NCBI GenBank assembly: GCA_042088665.1
Contig: JBELMB010000100.1
Location: 1-18,502, forward strand
Direction: 5' to 3'
Length of the DNA: 18,502 nucleotides
Source of the DNA: JBELMB01 sp042088665
Lineage (GTDB): Bacteria > Pseudomonadota > Alphaproteobacteria > Rhodobacterales > Rhodobacteraceae
Made by a program: the position numbers and the translations under genes. Positions 15,805 through 18,502 of this stretch are shown here, in pieces. The notes beneath the pieces are model-generated. The model did no database searches, was not told where the DNA came from, and saw only the letters and a program-made list of their open reading frames with translations. Numbering within the stretch: position 1 is the stretch's first letter; the number at the start of each line of letters is the position of its first letter.

Positions 15805-16245
15805 TCAGGGCGCGATGCGGTCTTCCATACCTGCATAAAGATCGGTTCTGGGCTCATCGACAAATTCTGCGGTCAAGATCCGCAAGAACCCTTCGGGCGT
15901 TCTTGTCATGAAATAAGACACGTATTCCGTGCTGATAGTACCGCCGTCATGTCCAAAGTTCGTGTATGTGACCAGACACTGTATCCTGTCGGGCGAGACC
16001 TGTGACACGTAGTCGACCATCGCCCTTGTTTCGCGATAGTCCTGTTTGACAAGGTTTTCACGGTAGGTTTGAAAGGCAGACTCGATATCCTCAAGCGAGG
16101 TATGCTGCATGGTGTGCGTGCCGATCTTGAACTCGCACGGAACGACAAACTGGGCAGCGACGTATCTCAGCTGATCGCGCGTATATGCGAGGGCCTTGCC
16201 CTTGAAGAAATCGATGACCTCTACATTTGGCGTCGTCATTTGCAT
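15805..16245 (-). CDS. Small NTF2-like protein, convergent with its relative
   Basis: 146 residues (or 144 from a second ATG two codons in) with an NTF2-like pattern: an N-terminal helix with YTRDQLRYVAAQF, a VPCEF strand, a helical SLEDIESAFQTY segment, then a sheet with VSPDRI and STEYVSYFMTR. A GGAG site lies about 11 bases before the first ATG. It stands 202 bases downstream of the lipocalin-like gene, so a separate promoter is likely. Local GC is low (about 43 percent across 15901-15960), unlike the surrounding genes. It converges on its relative at 15305-15733 with only 71 bases between stops and no clear terminator. Function unknown. Confidence 0.75.
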   Translation of the reverse strand: MQMTTPNVEVIDFFKGKALAYTRDQLRYVAAQFVVPCEFKIGTHTMQHTSLEDIESAFQTYRENLVKQDYRETRAMVDYVSQVSPDRIQCLVTYTNFGHDGGTISTEYVSYFMTRTPEGFLRILTAEFVDEPRTDLYAGMEDRIAP

Positions 16246-16335
16246 TTCAGGCGAGTCTCCGGCTACCGCGTTTTCGGGCCGCCATGTTTACGGACAGGCT
16301 TCCAAAGTAAAGCAGATAAAGCCACCATTGTTCGG

Positions 16336-16352
16336 GTACCGTGCCTCGGTAC
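16336..16352. repeat. Short inverted repeat upstream of an NTF2-like gene
   Basis: GTACCG (16336-16341) and CGGTAC (16347-16352) flank a 5-base loop, about 90 bases upstream of the minus-strand NTF2-like start. It could be an operator or a weak terminator for the lipocalin-like gene; no T tract follows. Confidence 0.3.
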
Positions 16353-16447
16353 GGGACCGCCCTGCCCTGTTGCGAATGGGATTGACCGCTTTGCGGGGTT
16401 TGCAATGGCGCGGCACGAAACCTCGCCACAGTTCCGGCAAAAGCACA

Positions 16448-17116
16448 TCAGCCTTTGAAGTGAAGCGTTTGGGGCACGCGTGATCCATCGAACACGGGCC
16501 CGTGCCATGTAAACGTGCCGCCCCGGGTCAGGACGGTCTGGCCTTCGCAAAACGGGTTGGTCGAGAGGTCCGCAACGCCGCTTTCCCCCTCCCATTGCCC
16601 GAGGCAATAGGTGCTGCCAAATGGCAAATCTGCCTCCAGAGCGCCGAGAGCCAAGAGGAAAACCTCGGCGTTTTCAATCAGGATCGCGCTTTGATCGCCA
16701 CAAGTCAGCCGATGGCCCCGCAACGGCGGCGTGGGACGCTTGACCCAAAGCTCCCGGTAGTCCGCGAGGACGCCATCCTCGATCAGCCTGCCCTCGGCAT
16801 CAAACGACATACGCCCGATATCGGCCGCTTTGGGTGGGCCCTGCCAGTTCATCTCGCGGTGCCATGTGCAGTCCCCATCCTCAACGGTGATGGTGCCCGC
16901 AAACCCTTCGGCAAGGCTGAGCGCCTCCAGATCCGCCGGTGACGCGTCTGCAAGACAAGCGCAGCCGCTCAGATCGGGCCGCAGCTTTGGCACCCGAATG
17001 TCGGCAAACAGGTCGCCCGCCTGCAACCAGTGCACGCGGGTCGTGTGATCCTCAAAACCGGGCGCCTTGATCCAGTCGCGCTGCCAGTGGCCCTGAAGAT
17101 CCTGCGCCGCAATCAT
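16448..17116 (-). CDS. Beta-barrel (lipocalin/Hri1-like) protein
   Basis: 222 residues starting with a short Gly-x-Trp-x-Arg strand, followed by alternating beta-strand patterns: a THxVHWLQ segment, a FADIRVP strand, a WHREMNWQ segment and a YRELWVK segment. Two repeated Trp-rich halves suggest a lipocalin-like barrel resembling the Hri1 group; I am not certain of the family. No signal peptide is seen, so it is probably cytoplasmic, and a ligand-binding role is plausible. It begins 7 bases after the isochorismatase-fold gene, in the same operon as the ABC permease. Confidence 0.7.
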   Translation of the reverse strand: MIAAQDLQGHWQRDWIKAPGFEDHTTRVHWLQAGDLFADIRVPKLRPDLSGCACLADASPADLEALSLAEGFAGTITVEDGDCTWHREMNWQGPPKAADIGRMSFDAEGRLIEDGVLADYRELWVKRPTPPLRGHRLTCGDQSAILIENAEVFLLALGALEADLPFGSTYCLGQWEGESGVADLSTNPFCEGQTVLTRGGTFTWHGPVFDGSRVPQTLHFKG

Positions 17117-17123
17117 TGCCGTC

Positions 17124-17753
17124 TCATTCCGCGGCTTGGCGGATGCTTTTCATCTCGGAGATGACCTGCGCATTGCTCAGCACCGCACCTTCCTGCAGGT
17201 ACTCCATCGCGTTGATGGACGCCTGATGTGCCGCCTCTGAGGTGCCGCCACAGCTGTCTTCGACGACGCGGCAATAGTAGTCGTGCTGATGGCCATCGAC
17301 AAAGGTGTAGTGCACACAGACATCCGTCATTCCGCCGATCATGATCAGGGTTTCGGCCTTCAGCCCCTTCAGCAAGATCTCGAGATCGGTGCCGAAGAAT
17401 GCCGAATACCGGCGTTTGGGCACAAAGTAATCCGTGTCCCGCTGGCCCGTGATCTCCATCGGCATCGCTGTGCCCGCGTGGTCTTCGCGGCAATGAATGC
17501 CCTCGGATCCGTCCAGTTCCCGGCCATAGTCGATGTTGTTCTTGCGGTGGATTTCCTGGATGTAGACCGTGGGCATGTCCACATCGCGCGCCGCCTGGAT
17601 CACCTCAAGCGCGCGGCGCATCCGGTCCGAGTAATCCGCAACATGCGGGATGCCGCCACCTTCGCCCGGTGCGGCCGGCGGTAAAAAGGCCGAGGCCTGG
17701 ATATCGATCACGAGCAGAACAGTGTTTCCAACAAACGTCGGCTGACGTGGCAT
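17124..17753 (-). CDS. Isochorismatase-fold cysteine hydrolase
   Basis: 209 residues with the cysteine-hydrolase triad: Asp17 in LLVIDIQ, Lys113 in a VPKRRYSAFFG loop, and Cys146 in GGMTDVCVHYT, where a cis-peptide normally precedes the nucleophile. The superfamily includes isochorismatase, nicotinamidase, N-carbamoylsarcosine amidase and biuret hydrolase. With nicotinamide- and siderophore-pathway genes absent and amide-cleaving enzymes nearby, an amide or N-carbamoyl substrate is more likely than isochorismate. An AGGAAAGGGG ribosome site precedes the ATG at 17753, 13 bases after the permease stop. Probably cytoplasmic, acting on a compound brought in by the adjacent ABC transporter. Confidence 0.9.
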   Translation of the reverse strand: MPRQPTFVGNTVLLVIDIQASAFLPPAAPGEGGGIPHVADYSDRMRRALEVIQAARDVDMPTVYIQEIHRKNNIDYGRELDGSEGIHCREDHAGTAMPMEITGQRDTDYFVPKRRYSAFFGTDLEILLKGLKAETLIMIGGMTDVCVHYTFVDGHQHDYYCRVVEDSCGGTSEAAHQASINAMEYLQEGAVLSNAQVISEMKSIRQAAE

Positions 17754-17766
17754 GAGCGCCCCTTTC

Positions 17767-18502
17767 CTAGGTTTTTGTTTGGTCCGCGCCCATCAGACGC
17801 GGAAGGTCCCCAAAGCGGGCCACCAGCGAAAACACCGCGACCGACACCACGATAAAGGTGATTGCCGCCACGGCCATCGTCGGGGTGAACCCGTTGCGGA
17901 GCGAATTGAAGATCTGCAGCGTAACCGTGGAATAGGCCGATGCAGAGACAAAGAACATCACGATGAACTCGTTAAAGCTGAGCACCAGCGCAAAGAAAAA
18001 GCCAGACGCCGTATAGGGCACCATCTGCGGCAGGATGATGGTGCGAAAGATCACGCGCTCGGTGGCGCCCATGGTCGACGCCGCGTCGATATGGGCGCGG
18101 TCGATGGACTGCAGCCCGATCGAGACGGTGACCAAAGGCAGCGCCATCAACAAGACCGCGTGGCTGACAATGCCGGACCAAAGATGCCCCAGCGCACCGC
18201 CAAAGCTCCAGAAAAAGCCAAGGCCGACGCCAAAAACGATGGGCGGCAGCGCAAATGGCATGGCCCCCAGACCCGCGAGGATCTTGGACGCCTTGCCGCC
18301 CTGTTTCCACATGCCATAGGCCAGAGGCCATGCAATCAGAACTGCGAGGGCGGCGCTGCCTGTGGCGATCACGACCGAATTGAACATCGCGTTGCGCCAG
18401 ACGGCCTCCTCGATAAAGAACTCCGCGAAGCGGCTCAGGGTCGGATCCTTGGGTGGAAACAGCATCGACCGTCCGCCGTTCATCGCCGCGGCGCTCACGA
18501 CC
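17767..18502 (-). CDS. ABC transporter permease, PotC-like, 5' end outside window
   Basis: About 245 residues are visible, with five hydrophobic segments and the EAA-type loop DAASTMGATERVIFRTIILP that contacts the ATPase. It resembles PotC-type permeases of spermidine/putrescine-family importers. The visible start (LFPP, then FAEFF and NSVVIA) corresponds to the part after the first membrane helix, so the gene continues past the right edge; a GTG at 18498 is unlikely to be the true start. A second permease, ATPase and binding protein should lie beyond the window. It is followed closely by the isochorismatase-fold gene, linking uptake to hydrolysis. Substrate probably a cationic or amino small molecule (inference). 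Confidence 0.88.
   Translation of the reverse strand, partial: VVSAAAMNGGRSMLFPPKDPTLSRFAEFFIEEAVWRNAMFNSVVIATGSAALAVLIAWPLAYGMWKQGGKASKILAGLGAMPFALPPIVFGVGLGFFWSFGGALGHLWSGIVSHAVLLMALPLVTVSIGLQSIDRAHIDAASTMGATERVIFRTIILPQMVPYTASGFFFALVLSFNEFIVMFFVSASAYSTVTLQIFNSLRNGFTPTMAVAAITFIVVSVAVFSLVARFGDLPRLMGADQTKT

Overview
The window looks like a chromosomal stretch of a high-GC alphaproteobacterium, most likely a marine Rhodobacterales (Roseobacter-group) member. This is inferred from base composition, strongly GC-biased third codon positions, and the kinds of proteins present (Rieske oxygenase, DUF917, DUF1116, GFA-type zinc protein, PotC-like permease). No rRNA, tRNA, CRISPR array, transposase or phage gene was found.

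Layout. (1) Positions 1-3716, minus strand: a WGR-domain/HEAT-like protein gene that can only be read by changing frame three times, translationally coupled to an intact SWIM zinc-finger protein gene, followed by an unrecognised ORF running off the left edge. The pair recalls the SWIM/WGR members of MoxR-vWA loci such as the E. coli yeh cluster. (2) 3717-4383: no convincing gene; holds a perfectly phased 3 x 11 bp tandem repeat. (3) 4384-6597: a DMT/EamA transporter (minus) diverging from a glycine-amidinotransferase-family enzyme (plus), with a 9-bp inverted repeat between them. (4) 6896-11978, minus: a compact five-gene operon in which every junction overlaps: Rieske oxygenase, two tandem paralogous unknown proteins, a DUF1116 protein, and an amidase-signature hydrolase. 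(5) 11979-12931: about 950 bp without a convincing gene but with candidate control sites. (6) 12932-15733, plus: metallo-beta-lactamase-fold hydrolase, GFA/CENP-V zinc protein, DUF917 (S-methyl thiohydantoin desulfurase family), and a small NTF2-like protein. (7) 15805-18502, minus: PotC-like ABC permease (partial), isochorismatase-fold cysteine hydrolase, a lipocalin/Hri1-like barrel protein, and a second NTF2-like protein.

How the genes may work together (inference). From 4384 to the right edge the genes read as one catabolic island for a small nitrogen-rich molecule: polyamine-type ABC uptake, oxidative attack by a Rieske enzyme, C-N bond hydrolysis by an amidase, a cysteine hydrolase and a metallohydrolase, carbamoyl or hydantoin-type chemistry by DUF1116 and DUF917, and an amidinotransferase plus exporter beside them. 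A GFA-type protein would fit formaldehyde released by oxidative N-demethylation. An N-methylated ureido, guanidino or hydantoin compound is a reasonable guess, but the substrate cannot be read from the sequence. The part most likely to be undescribed is the five-gene overlapping operon with its two paralogous unknown proteins.
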